NCBI GenBank assembly: GCA_904063045.1
Contig: CAJFCJ010000002.1
Location: 2,723,891-2,787,890, forward strand
Source of the DNA: Dimorphilus gyrociliatus
Lineage: Eukaryota > Annelida > Polychaeta > Dinophilidae
Length of the DNA stretch: 64,000 bases
Direction: 5' to 3'
This document shows, piece by piece, positions 1 to 10,035 of the stretch. Numbering within the stretch: the first letter of the stretch is position 1; each line of letters opens with the position of its first letter. Made by a program: the position numbers and the translations under genes. The notes under the pieces are model-generated. The model had not been told where the DNA came from and made no database searches. It saw only the letters and a program-made list of their open reading frames with translations.

Positions 1-740
1 TTTGACAATAAACACAACTAAAGGTGAATTGTTATCAACTATGGAATATTGGAGTGCTTACCACGTTTTTAGTATTTCCTTATTTTTTTTTATAAAAAAA
101 AAACAAATAATAAATTAAAAACGAGAAAATTCAATTATAAAGTTTATTTTTGTCAATAATTGTTGTGATCAGGTTGTAAAAATACGTAAGTCTGTGATAA
201 CAAATGTTTGTACTCCTATAGATTGTTCTTTACATTAACATTCTACATTTGTTTTTAGATGACTTACTCCCATTCGTTTATTAATAATAAGATACATATA
301 AAACATTCACTTTCACAATAAAACTTTAACTGATCCTATTATGTAAAGAAACTTTGACGGTTTGTATTTTATATTGTTGATATGCAGGGTGCAAATATAA
401 AAATGATGGCCTTTTCTTCTTCTTTGTAACAATGACAAACAAGAGAAATAATAATAATAATAATAATTAAGACAGTACCCAATGCAGAGTTTTGTTTTTG
501 ATTATGACTATAAGTTTTGTAAAGTGAAAACATAAAAATGGCACACATAAGAGAAATGATCCTATTTTTATTTTGGTGTTAATACTAATAATAACAAGAA
601 TAAAAAAAAAGGTACTTAAGAAAAAATTCTTTCCTTACTCAGATAAGAAGTTTGGCTATAATAAAAATAAAGAACCACATCTACAGGGTATGAGGATTAT
701 TTTTTTTCTACAAATACTTATACAGCATAAGTATAATTGA
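1..740. other. Left flank, no gene recognised
   Basis: AT-rich sequence downstream of the lectin gene. It contains an AAT trinucleotide run near 447-468. A TTTATT at 567-572 reads as AATAAA on the minus strand, 170 bases beyond the lectin stop codon, and could be its poly(A) signal. No convincing coding segment was seen on either strand. Confidence 0.5.
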
Positions 741-2463
741 TTAACTGCAAATTTTTTCTGTTTCGCATATAGAGTATGCCCTATCTGAACAATCTGCTGA
801 TTCCCAAAAACTAGTATCTGGTTTTGTAACAATTTTCATACATAATCTTGAAAATGATCTTGTAGATCTGAAATTTGGTGGTTCGTTCGGTCCCCAATTC
901 TCATGAACTATTTCATTTGGATTTGTTGTATCCTCGTCGTACCAAACCCAAAAGTTCCTTGGAATATTGAACATAGCAGACGTCCAATATTTTTGAGTTT
1001 GCGATGGATCTGTAAAAGCGTGAAATAACAGTTTTGCGCCATCTGTTGGTTAGGTATATAATACAACTTTACCTAAATCCTTAATTTTGTTTGCGATGAA
1101 AGAATCCTCTTTTGCAGTATTTAGCGCAATCAAACGGGCACCTAAACTTGCACAATTAAGTATAGCCGAGCCAAACGTTTTTGCTTGTCTAACGATATGA
1201 TAACAAGATGGAACTGTCCTCGAACCTGGGAAAAAACCAGCGGGACACACTCCTTGACCGTTTTCCTCTAATAGTAATAGTTAATAAAGATTTAATTAAA
1301 AATGTGTTAAGAATAATACAGATAGCGTGCAACTTACGATTAGCAATACTTCTAACTTGAGAATAAATATCATTTACAACTTGTGCTAATTTGACGTACA
1401 ATGAGTTTATTCTTTCAAATTCTCTCTTCAAATCACCGTTAACCTCACACTTAAAGCCTTTTTGGCAAACGTCGTTGTCTAGATTATTACCAGGCGGGCC
1501 AGGAGGACCGGGAGGTCCTGCAATAACCCTTACAGTTGGTGGTTCGTCAGCTCCCAAATTAGGGCAGTTATTATTAGAGCAAAACATTATTCCTGCACTA
1601 AATGTGATAGGAAAGTTTAAGTTATCAAACAAGTATGATCTGTTTGTTTTGTATCCAGCAACTGGGGCAGCAGCATTTCCTCTCCAAACCAAATGTGGTC
1701 CGTTCTCTTTCATTATGTACTTAACTGGTATCTTTTGACTACCGGGTGTATAAAGGCCCAAATAATGATTGGGGGTTATTGTTGGTTGCAACTGGGAAGG
1801 TATATCATGCTGCAATAGATTGAATAAAGTATATTTAAGTTTTCTTTAGATTTAACAAGACAGTAGGCAAAAAGACCTCAATAAAAAAGACTGAATGTGT
1901 TAAATAGAAAGGGAAGAAGCAGAAAAGTGAAAGAAAAACATAAAGGGAGAAATAGATAAAGAAAGGACGAAAGAAATAATGAGAGAAAGAGGAAAGGAGA
2001 GAGAGAGAGAGAGAGAGAAGAAAGAAAGAAAAAAGTTAAAACATACAAATAGCATATGAGAAAGAATTATTATTCATTATTAAACAAGTAAATATAGGAA
2101 TTAAGTTTGAATTAAACGCTGTGAAACTAAAATGCTTACTGTCTCGGCATAACCACTAGTATGATTATTTTGAAACTTTCTTTGCCAATCGAGAATATAA
2201 TATTCCTCTGTAGACGATGTATTCTTCCTCCATAATTGTACGTAAACTGGGCTTTGAGAGCACAATTGGATCTTAATTGATGTAACTATTAATGATTGAA
2301 CAGGAGCAACTACTAGAGGATAGCTTGTATCTAGTAATGCTCTATTTTCGCTCGATCTTAGAGTAGCAGCGCAACATGATGAAGCAAGACTTTGCTGACC
2401 ATCAACAGTTGAATATAGTATGCATATAAAAGCAGATAAGAACAAAAAGGGTGTTATCTTCAT
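741..2463 (-). CDS. Secreted collagen-like/C-type lectin domain protein, 4 coding exons, about 419 aa
   Basis: Exons on the minus strand are 2463-2140, 1809-1338, 1267-1073 and 1009-741. All junctions are GT-AG and the frame is continuous (108 codons, then phases 0, 1, 1). Residues 1-22 are a signal peptide. Residues 23 to about 200 form a beta-rich domain I do not recognise (short hydrophobic strands, NHYLGLYTP near 122, a few Cys). Three Gly-Pro-Pro triplets follow at about 207-215, then a helical neck (about 229-263) and a C-type lectin fold (about 272-417) with CYHIVRQAKTFGSAILNC, WGPNEPPN, FWESADC and a final C-E-T-E-K-I-C. The calcium/sugar motifs EPN and WND read EPP and WES, so classical Ca-dependent sugar binding is doubtful. 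The layout resembles a miniature collectin, but three triplets are too few for a stable collagen helix by themselves. It probably acts outside the cell in recognition or adhesion (inference). Confidence 0.88.
1997..2018. repeat. (GA)n microsatellite in lectin intron 1
   Basis: An uninterrupted GA run inside the purine-rich intron between lectin exons 1 and 2 (1810-2139). Confidence 0.85.
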
Positions 2464-3648
2464 GCTCTGCCGTCTGACCTAGCTAACTATTTCCTTTTAC
2501 CAATGCCAATTTTACGTTTATGGAAAATGCTCAATATTTTTATGCTGCCACCTGCATGAGGAATAATTTGTGAATTAATATTATAAAGTACATACAGAAT
2601 AACTATATATATATATATATATTTATATATTTATATATATATATATATACACAGTATATCAATAAAAAATTATGTTAACAATTCTATTTATAAAACTTCT
2701 AAAAAATTCTTAAATTTGCCAAAAAGACATTTAAAAAGAAAGAAAGAAATCTATTGTTAAGGTGTTTTATTTACTAATCTAGTTCTCTTTTAACCTTTAA
2801 CTTGTCCTGCTAAACGTCTCACTTTAATATTTCCTTAGAGTTTTAAAGGGAAATAAGAATTGATATTTTCGTAAATAAGAGTATAAATGCTCTTTGTAAC
2901 GTAATTGAAATTTCAGCGTAAACATTCTTAAAAAATACCTACGTCACTAGCTGGTACTGAATATTTGAAGGTTGAACGTTCGATTTATTATATATATATA
3001 TTAATATATACACTTTCTTCAACTTGAACAGACTTTTTCCAAAGAGAAATTGAATAAGATTTCGTGTTATAGATATTATGACTAAATAGTCAGCCCTTAT
3101 CTATTATAACATTGAATATGAAGACAAAGTGAGAAAGGCTGAGTTTTCAAAGAAAAAAAAAAGCAAGAATAGCATATTGGTTTTTCATCGAAAGAGATTG
3201 AACGCGCCCTTTACTAATACACATTCCTATCGAAACTTGGCGAAACTTGTGTCAACCACCAACGCATAAGTCGATAGGATTGAAGAGCTAATATTATATA
3301 AATATTCAAAGATTGCGCAATATATATCCAGGCCTGATTCTCTTTCCCCCTTGCCTCTCTCTCTCTTCTCTCTCTCTCTCTTTGCCTCTCTCATTTCTTA
3401 AGCTTTCGTTCAAATTCGTAAAGAGGGACAATAAGGTAAAATATATATTTTTTAATGAATATATGCCCAATTTATTTTCTTTTACTTTTTAACTTAGATA
3501 CCCTTGGGTATATTTCTCTAATTAATCGTTTACCCAAAGCATAAATCGACGCCGCCAGCTAATGAACTTGTGAATTATTTGTTCAGCACAAAAAAATTTC
3601 TTTTAACTTATACGTAAATAGGAACGAGGCTAAACTAGTAAGGCCTAA

Positions 3649-3649
3649 G

Positions 3650-3697
<48 letters not shown>

Positions 3698-3709
3698 AGG
3701 GAGGGGGGG
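3649..3709 (+). repeat. (GA)n run ending in a four-block G tract
   Basis: A GA microsatellite grades into GGGA repeats. At 3691-3709 the plus strand carries four GGG-or-longer blocks separated by single A bases, a textbook intramolecular G-quadruplex motif in otherwise AT-rich DNA. Confidence 0.9.
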
Positions 3710-6037
3710 ACAGTGACAGAAATGCTAGGCGATTACTGACTTTGCATTTTTTTACTCTTTCATTGGAAATTATTTCATATCATTCATATTTTCCACTTTA
3801 TTGTCAATATTAACACTCAATATGCGCACACAAACGATTCGAAATACAATACAACAAGGAATAATATTTACTTAACTTAATAAAAAGCGTTCACAAACGA
3901 TATGTAATTTTTATATAAATCAAATAATAAAAATTATAAGATTTCTCTTTTTTCCTAAGAATCTAGATAAACTTATGGCTTACTAAGAAAAATATGATAG
4001 AATATAGCTTGCAATAGGGGAAAATATATATAATTTAAAATAAAGAGCAAATTCAACAATAAACTCAAAGCCGCCCCCCTCTCCACTTGCTTTAGAAAAG
4101 AAATATCCTCTTTTTTACAATCTAATCCATCCTCAACAAGCAATAAGTGATAATAATAAAATGAAAATTTAACTTACCTATGCGGGAGTTGGTTGTAGAA
4201 TGATGACTATTTATTAAAGCTGGCTATAGAAAACTAGTAGAAAAAAATTCAACGTATTCAAAAGCATTCTATTTATTGCGTGATTTATTATAATACATAC
4301 AATATATCAAACTAAGAGTGAATTTTTGATAGGAAATTTAAATAATATATAATTATGCATAAATATATATATATATACTAATATATTTAACAAAAACTAA
4401 AATTATATTAAAAGCCTAAATTGTTTGTATAAAACTTATAAAGCTTATTCGCATAGATCATTAAATAATCCTATTAAATTTATATTTTTCAATCTATTTA
4501 CTAGTTAGACCTATTTTTTGTATAAAACTTTATATATTAGCTATGCATAAATATAATCAATTAACGGCTATTCTTTGTTGTTAGGGGCTTTCTTTTTTTA
4601 CTTTGTTATATCAAGGCTAGACGATTACTAGCTCTTTTGTTAGTAGCTTCAATTAAAAAAATAAAGACTTGGGCAATAAATGGTACATATGATTATTGCC
4701 TATGATTATTGCCTATCACGATTTTGCTATTAATTATCAATTAGATAGAATATTGATTATTTACCTTTAAAGGTATAGTTGAAAAAACAAAAAGAAAAAG
4801 GATGGCTAAATTACTTAGGCAAAGATTTTGGCCTAATATTGCAATTCTATTTCTACTAGTTGAAAAAATTTCTGTTTCTCTTCTCTTTTTTTTATTAAAT
4901 GGAAGAAATTGTCTTATTAACTAACCGGTTTTTTCTTCTGTTCAATTTTTAGACATTTTTATTGAAATTCTATTATTCTCCTATCATCTACCCTAAATCG
5001 TGTATATTGGTATATATATATATATATATATAATATACACATTATTGAATGGCCAGATTGTAAGTTCAAATAAATAACGTAACGAAAATATAATAAAGCC
5101 TTATTGAACAGGGAAAAGATCGAACTTTTGTCAAAATAGGCATAATAATCAATAATTTCTGCTTTTAATATATCTTACCAATTTCTTACTTTTTTTTCAA
5201 GAAAGGCCATATAAAGATATTTTTCATATAAGTCATAAGAAATATGGAATGTTATCTTGAAGATAAATCTAAAATTGAAAGAGGGCAGCACCTGATCATT
5301 TAGGATTGTTTCGTAATTGCTTTTTTTCTTGTTTTCCTCTATTTACAAAAATATCTGGCAATTAGATTATTAATATTACGTTATTAAATAATTTTACTAT
5401 TGTTCAGCTAATTCATAAGCCTTTGTTTATCATTTTTATACTTTTCCTCCTTTTTTTTACGTTTCCTATCCTTCTTTTCAATTTTTTTCCCTCTCCCACT
5501 CTTCCTTCTACACATTTTCCCTAGTATATTGGTTTTTTTTATATCAAAGCTTCCATTTTTGCTTTTTGTTTGGTGAACATGCTTCTATTTAGGTATAAAA
5601 GTTATAGACAAATGAGAAGGTAGAATTCTGAAACTGAGATAGAGAAAGGGAAAGAAAAGTGTAGATAGGTAGACAGACAGACAAAGTGGGAGAGAAAGAG
5701 ACAGGAAGAGAGACAAAGAGATTTAATTATTAAGAATATTGAAGAAATTAGAAAAAGGACGATTATAGGTAAATTAAAGCAAAGCTATTATTTTATACTA
5801 GCATATATATAAAGAGTATCGTTTAGAGTTTAGCTGCATGCTAATCTGTATCAAAACTCAACGACAAAGGATTTATGGCATATTCCAAATGAAATTGTTA
5901 AAAGAGTATTACTAAAACTGTTTATACAAAAAAAGAAAGAGAAAAAAGAATTTACCGCCTTCTTTTAATTATCTTAACCGTAAATTGAAAAGTTATACGA
6001 TACTTTCAATGAAACCTTTTCGTTGTTGTTTTCCATG

Positions 6038-6045
6038 TATATATA
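6038..6045 (+). promoter_or_regulatory. Candidate TATA box of the 94-aa secreted peptide gene
   Basis: A TATATATA lies about 190 bases upstream of the ATG at 6237, followed by a TCAGAG initiator-like site at 6055-6060. TATA runs are common in this DNA and the TATA-to-initiator spacing is shorter than usual, so the call is tentative. Confidence 0.3.
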
Positions 6046-6236
6046 GAGTTTCGGTCAGAGTATAAGAGGCAAAATTTTGTCTGACTAAAGTAAAATTCTT
6101 AACTTTGATTTGCTAACTCTTCACCTAACTTTGGAGAAGGGTTTTCAGAAGGAAAAGTGACAAGTTTACAAGTGAAACGAGAAGAAGCAGAAGAGAACCT
6201 TTTAATTTGTAAGGAGATAAAGGAGATATAGAAAGA

Positions 6237-6521
6237 ATGAAGAATTGCAAGATTTTCTTATTAACTTTTCTTCTCGTCATATCGCAAATGTCGATAGCTC
6301 ATGATATATTTGAACCGTGGACCCCGAAATCTACAAAACAAATGTGTAAGTGGGCAAAGTTAATTGAGAAAAATTTCTGTTCCTCTTCTACTGTGGTGTA
6401 CAAGAAGAGTTTCCCATATTCTTGGTCTGCAGGAGGTATTCAAAAGTTGCCGGACGATCTTCAATCAACCCACGAGTCTAAAGTAACTAAGGCGAAGATG
6501 ATACCAATTTACGGGAAATAA
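6237..6521 (+). CDS. Small secreted peptide, 94 aa, unrecognised
   Basis: A single-exon reading frame starts at ATG 6237. Residues 1-21 are a strong signal peptide (basic N-terminus, FLLTFLLVI core, cleavage expected after SIA). The mature part of about 73 residues has only two cysteines (C37 and C48, ten residues between them), a KK pair at 56-57 and a C-terminus ending in Tyr-Gly-Lys. A terminal Gly-Lys is the arrangement processed to an amide in neuropeptide precursors, and KK is a usual convertase site, so a peptide-hormone precursor is possible. No repeated peptide or known family signature is visible, and a venom- or mucus-type secreted peptide is equally open. AATAAA overlaps the stop codon at 6520-6525. 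Confidence 0.65.
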   Translation: MKNCKIFLLTFLLVISQMSIAHDIFEPWTPKSTKQMCKWAKLIEKNFCSSSTVVYKKSFPYSWSAGGIQKLPDDLQSTHESKVTKAKMIPIYGK

Positions 6522-6525
6522 TAAA
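6520..6525 (+). terminator. Poly(A) signal overlapping the stop codon
   Basis: AATAAA begins inside the TAA stop (6519-6521) of the 94-residue peptide gene. If used, the 3' UTR is only about 20-30 bases. Confidence 0.6.
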
Positions 6526-7005
6526 GAAAAAAGACGAATAACAATTTACTTCTTCGTGTTGTTCCTTTCTCTATTCTGCGTTTCAAATAGGAACCTTAAT
6601 TTTTATATATAGAAGAATGAAAACAGTTTAAAATTCTCATTTTACAAATACCTAATGGCAAACCACCATTAAAAGCCTTAGAAAATACAAAAGAAGAAGA
6701 TATTTAACATCAAATGTTCTAAAATAAGAAAGCGACAATAAAAATGATAAAAAAATGATAAACTATTTAAAATAAAAAAAAAAATGACGTCATGAGAGAA
6801 AGTAACCGCTGTTAAGCATTTTCTCTTCTATTTTAAAGAATATTTCTTTATTGATTTATTAATATCTCTAATATATAGAAGTTGCTTGTTTTTTTCCTGT
6901 TTAAGATTCATGTTTAGCGAAATTTTAAATATATTTCTTCTTTTATCTTCTTTCTTTTTTCTATCCATTTATTCATTCTTCATATGTATATTTATATCGT
7001 TTTCC
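6522..7005. other. Short convergent intergenic region
   Basis: It separates the plus-strand peptide gene from the minus-strand Kazal gene and is purely AT-rich. TTTATT at 6968-6973 reads as AATAAA on the minus strand, 33 bases past the Kazal stop, and is its likely poly(A) signal. Confidence 0.6.
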
Positions 7006-7571
7006 TTATAATTCATGAATTGGACAGGAACCTTTACTGGCAACTGTCCTTCCGAAGCATGCCGCTTCGCAATCGTTAGAATAAGTTTTACCGTCGTCTC
7101 CGCAAACAGGTTCTAAGATTGTTGGACATACACAAGTTGGACATTCTCCAGATCGAAGTACACTAATACCTCTTTATAAGGAAAAAAAAATTAGAAAGAA
7201 AGATACAGAAAGTGTGAATGTATGTATGAAAGACAGACAAAGGAGAGAAAGAGATATTGATATAAAAGATGATAAAAAGAGAGAAAAATACGAAAATCTT
7301 TAATAAAAATATTATGTTTCGCTTACTCGCATTCAGCAAGACAATCGTTTCCATAAGTTTTACCATTGGATCCACAGACAGGACTGTAATCCCTTGGACA
7401 GTTGCAACTTTGAGCAAAAACTAAAAAAAAAAACAAAAGAACACATAGAATAGTGAATTTATTAATATATCCAAAATAAATTAAATCATATAAATAAGAA
7501 TATATAGCTAATTATTAATTATCAAATATACCAGCTAACGATGAAAGGAACAAGGCTGTTACGAACAACAT
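7006..7571 (-). CDS. Two-domain Kazal-type serine protease inhibitor, 3 exons, about 99 aa
   Basis: Minus-strand exons are 7571-7532, 7420-7327 and 7171-7006. Junction phases are 1 and 2 and the total is exactly 100 codons with the stop. The first exon encodes the signal peptide ([13 protein letters not shown]). Two Kazal domains follow, each with the C-x-C-P-x4-P-V-C-G-x2-G-K-T-Y-x-N-D-C-x3-C core: domain 1 begins [12 protein letters not shown], domain 2 [12 protein letters not shown]. Using the usual Kazal numbering (P1 two residues after the second Cys), P1 is Arg in domain 1 (trypsin-like targets) and Thr in domain 2. The intron splits domain 1 just after its fifth cysteine. The protein is secreted and probably guards against endogenous or microbial serine proteases. 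Confidence 0.92.
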
Positions 7572-8666
7572 GTTGATATAACAAATAAGAATTTGATAAG
7601 TATTCTATGTGAAAGAACAGATGAATTTTCCATTTAAAAAAAATACAAATACCTAGAAAAGTAATTAGGTGGGCGTCGTGAAAGTAGCGTTTATTTTAGC
7701 ATTTCTTAATTATTCGGCCAATTAATCAGGCCCAATGAGATATCAGGTTTATTTTCTGATTTTGAAGTTGTAAGCATTTTCCTAAGCATTTATTTTGTTT
7801 TACTTTTAATTTTTTTCTCAGTTGTTTCTATTACGCCATCTATTGCTTAATGTATAAATCTATTCTTGAAAGGCTATATCGTCCTCCAGCCGATCATTCA
7901 GTGTTATATTTTAATTGTGCAAATGAAGCTAATACAAAAGCGTAAATTATCGATTTGTCTTTATTTCGAGATATTTTAACAAGTCATTGTAGTGTTAGAC
8001 TTGAAATTTTATACAATTGTCCATCTCTTTCTTTTTCCCTACTCCTCTATTTTCCTTCTTCTAAATACTTTTTCATGTACAACATATACAAAGCACACAC
8101 ATCTTTATATTTTTTTATTGTAGATTAAATAATAGGCTTAGTATTAAATAGTATTAGAAAAAGGAGTAGGAGAACTGTATATATAGATTCAATAGAATAC
8201 AGAAAGTGAGTGGGAGGAAGATTAATGGATGAGAAAGTTTGACAAAAAAAATAACAACAATTAATACCTCAAATCTGATTATTGCCATCCATTAACATAG
8301 ATATGGTACTATTACTTTACAAATTAATAAGTAATAAGCTTACAGAAATCTTTAAATATTTATGAAAAATAGTATTTTTTCTCCTATGAAGAAGATAAAT
8401 ATGAAATAGCATAAAGGGAAATTATGTATAGTAATTTCTTAGTTAATAAAAGTTCAAAATGTAAAACAAACAAGCTATTTTGATTTTTAAAGAAGATATA
8501 TTCTAAAATCTTTCTATCTATGGAATATATAAATCTCTACGTGGTGGGTTTCCTAAAGATTTTATTGATATCGTTTACCGGAAGTACTTTCAAGGATAAC
8601 TCTTTTCCATAATTTGGAAGAGAAGTAAGACACTACTCTAATTGGTACGGTAATTAAATTCGCGAG
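7572..8666. other. Intergenic, no gene recognised
   Basis: It lies upstream of the Kazal gene and downstream of the minus-strand pseudogene. The sequence is AT-rich, with no coding segment that could be supported. Confidence 0.5.
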
Positions 8667-9300
8667 TTAGGACTTGATTTTTCGAGGACTCTTCTTTAAC
8701 CATTTGTAAATAGTCTCTGGAACATCAGTTTCTTCCTCTAACAAAGATTGCATGCCCAAATGATATAATGCTATTAAACCATTTGAAGGAAAAAAATTTA
8801 GACCTGTGAAGTATCGAGCTTTTAAATTTTAATAGCTCTATGAGCTGAGTTTTATCGGAATTAGGAAACTGTTCTAGTCTTATGTCTAATTTGACTGGTA
8901 AATATCTTCTTTTCTTCGTTAAAAGTTATTTAATAGCAACAGCATTTCGAGCTTCACTTTTTGGATTACATTTTATCCAGTGAAAAAAAAATGTTCCACT
9001 AAAACATTTAAAGATCAGCCGCTTTCGAATGTTTCTAATTTGAATATATGCAAATTAATTATATCCTGTTATTGTTTATGTCAAAATGTGAAAAGGCTTT
9101 CATTATTAGAATATTTATGTAAAAGAAATTGGGCTTCTAGAACCATTTCATCTCTTTTTTACCTATCTAATCAGTCTATCAAAAAGTTTCTAACATTATT
9201 TTGTGTTTTGTATCCTCTAATATTATATATATATGTTTCATCAGTCATATTTATGAATGATTCCTCAATTGTTTTCACCCCAATTTATTTGCCTGGATTC
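8667..9300 (-). pseudogene. Decayed protein-coding remnant, several stops and frameshifts
   Basis: On the minus strand, stretches of protein-like sequence run in one direction but are broken. One segment (about 9275-9060) reads VKTIEESFINMTDETY, then DEMVLEAQFLLHKYSNN, with in-frame TGA/TAA codons between and after. Another (about 9000-8822) reads FHWIKCNPKSEARNAVAIK, a TAA, then LDIRLEQFPNSDKTQLIELL. A +1 shift near 8820 leads to a clean tail of about 50 residues (ARYFTGLNFFPSNGLIALYH and onward) ending at TAA 8669-8667. Removing a single A at the shift would join the last two segments. I do not recognise the family; a transposon-derived or processed gene copy is plausible. An overlapping plus-strand open frame (8980-9309) is probably its shadow. 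Confidence 0.4.
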
Positions 9301-9864
9301 GGTGGATGATTGGGCCCTTTGATGAGCTAAAGCGATTTGCTCCATTTATCACTATTGTTTTGGCAAACCTCCACATCCTTCTTGACTTTCTTCGTATTTT
9401 GGGTACTAAGTGCTTTTCTATCTTTTGTTTTTGATGTAGTAATAGCCATTTATAACAAGTTTGTGTTTCAAAAAATAGAAACCGCATCTTTCCGATATAC
9501 GCTATATATATATATATATGCTGTTTGTGAAATTTCTGTCAAAGGTATCACCTGATCTATTTCCTTCCTTGTCAAAAAAAAAATGAAGAAAACAACATAA
9601 TTCCATGTTTTTTTTACTGTAAGTATATTTTGTTGGAGAAAGATGAAGACAGGGCCTTACGGAAAGAGAGATAAAGAAGTTGGAGAAAATAGTAAACAAC
9701 TACATTTTGTTCATCTTTTAAAACTAAATTCAACAATGTCATTATTCTTGTCTACTTTAAAAGAGATCTATTCGGTTACAAATTAATGCGGCTTATATCC
9801 CCTATCCTACAAAACGAGCCCTTCTACGCCATCGCCCACAGCCGCCCTCATATCAGAAGGAGAC
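9301..9864. other. Intergenic or extended pseudogene flank
   Basis: No reliable feature. Minus-strand open frames continue (a Lys/Arg-rich stretch near 9350-9480) and may be an older part of the same decayed copy, but I could not link them. Confidence 0.35.
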
Positions 9865-10035
9865 ATGGCTAGCGTTCGGAGAACTATCTTCTTTTCTCTT
9901 TTCATAGTTCTTTTCCTTATATCTGGAATTCACAACGCTTCTTTTGATTTGGATGAAAAATTAACCAATAACGGTACGATTTATAAACAATACGTTGATA
10001 CTTTTATAAATATTTATATGTTAATATGTGTATAA
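9865..10035 (+). CDS. Orphan signal-peptide reading frame, possibly a first exon
   Basis: ATG at 9865 opens a frame with a strong signal peptide (MASVRRTIFFSLFIVLFLIS, cleavage likely after HNA) followed by an acidic stretch and an N-N-G glycosylation-like site. Unspliced it stops at 10035 (56 residues). A donor-like GGTACG at 9973-9978 would end a phase-1 exon at 9973. An acceptor before 10088 would then add only eight more residues before a TGA. No domain is visible and no convincing downstream exon was found before 12.6 kb. It is either a tiny secreted peptide or the first exon of a gene I could not complete. Confidence 0.35.
   Translation: MASVRRTIFFSLFIVLFLISGIHNASFDLDEKLTNNGTIYKQYVDTFINIYMLICV

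Larger units (their letters stand above)
2464..6236. other. Intergenic region between lectin and secreted-peptide genes
   Basis: No gene recognised in 3.8 kb. It contains TA runs (2604-2649, 5011-5032), CT-rich DNA (3355-3392) and a GA run leading into a G-rich tract (3649-3709). There is also a direct duplication of a 13-base unit near 4687-4712. A CATAAAAATA stretch about 80-95 bases upstream of the lectin ATG, on the minus strand, could be its TATA element, but this is weak. Confidence 0.5.

Noticed and set aside
7163-7417. Minus-strand frame over the Kazal gene
   Set aside because: It is the wrong frame of Kazal exon 2 plus intron; the true frame shows the Kazal cysteines.
8980-9309. Plus-strand 109-codon frame
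   Set aside because: Low-complexity, Leu/Ile/Tyr-rich and antisense to the minus-strand pseudogene segments; no domain is visible.
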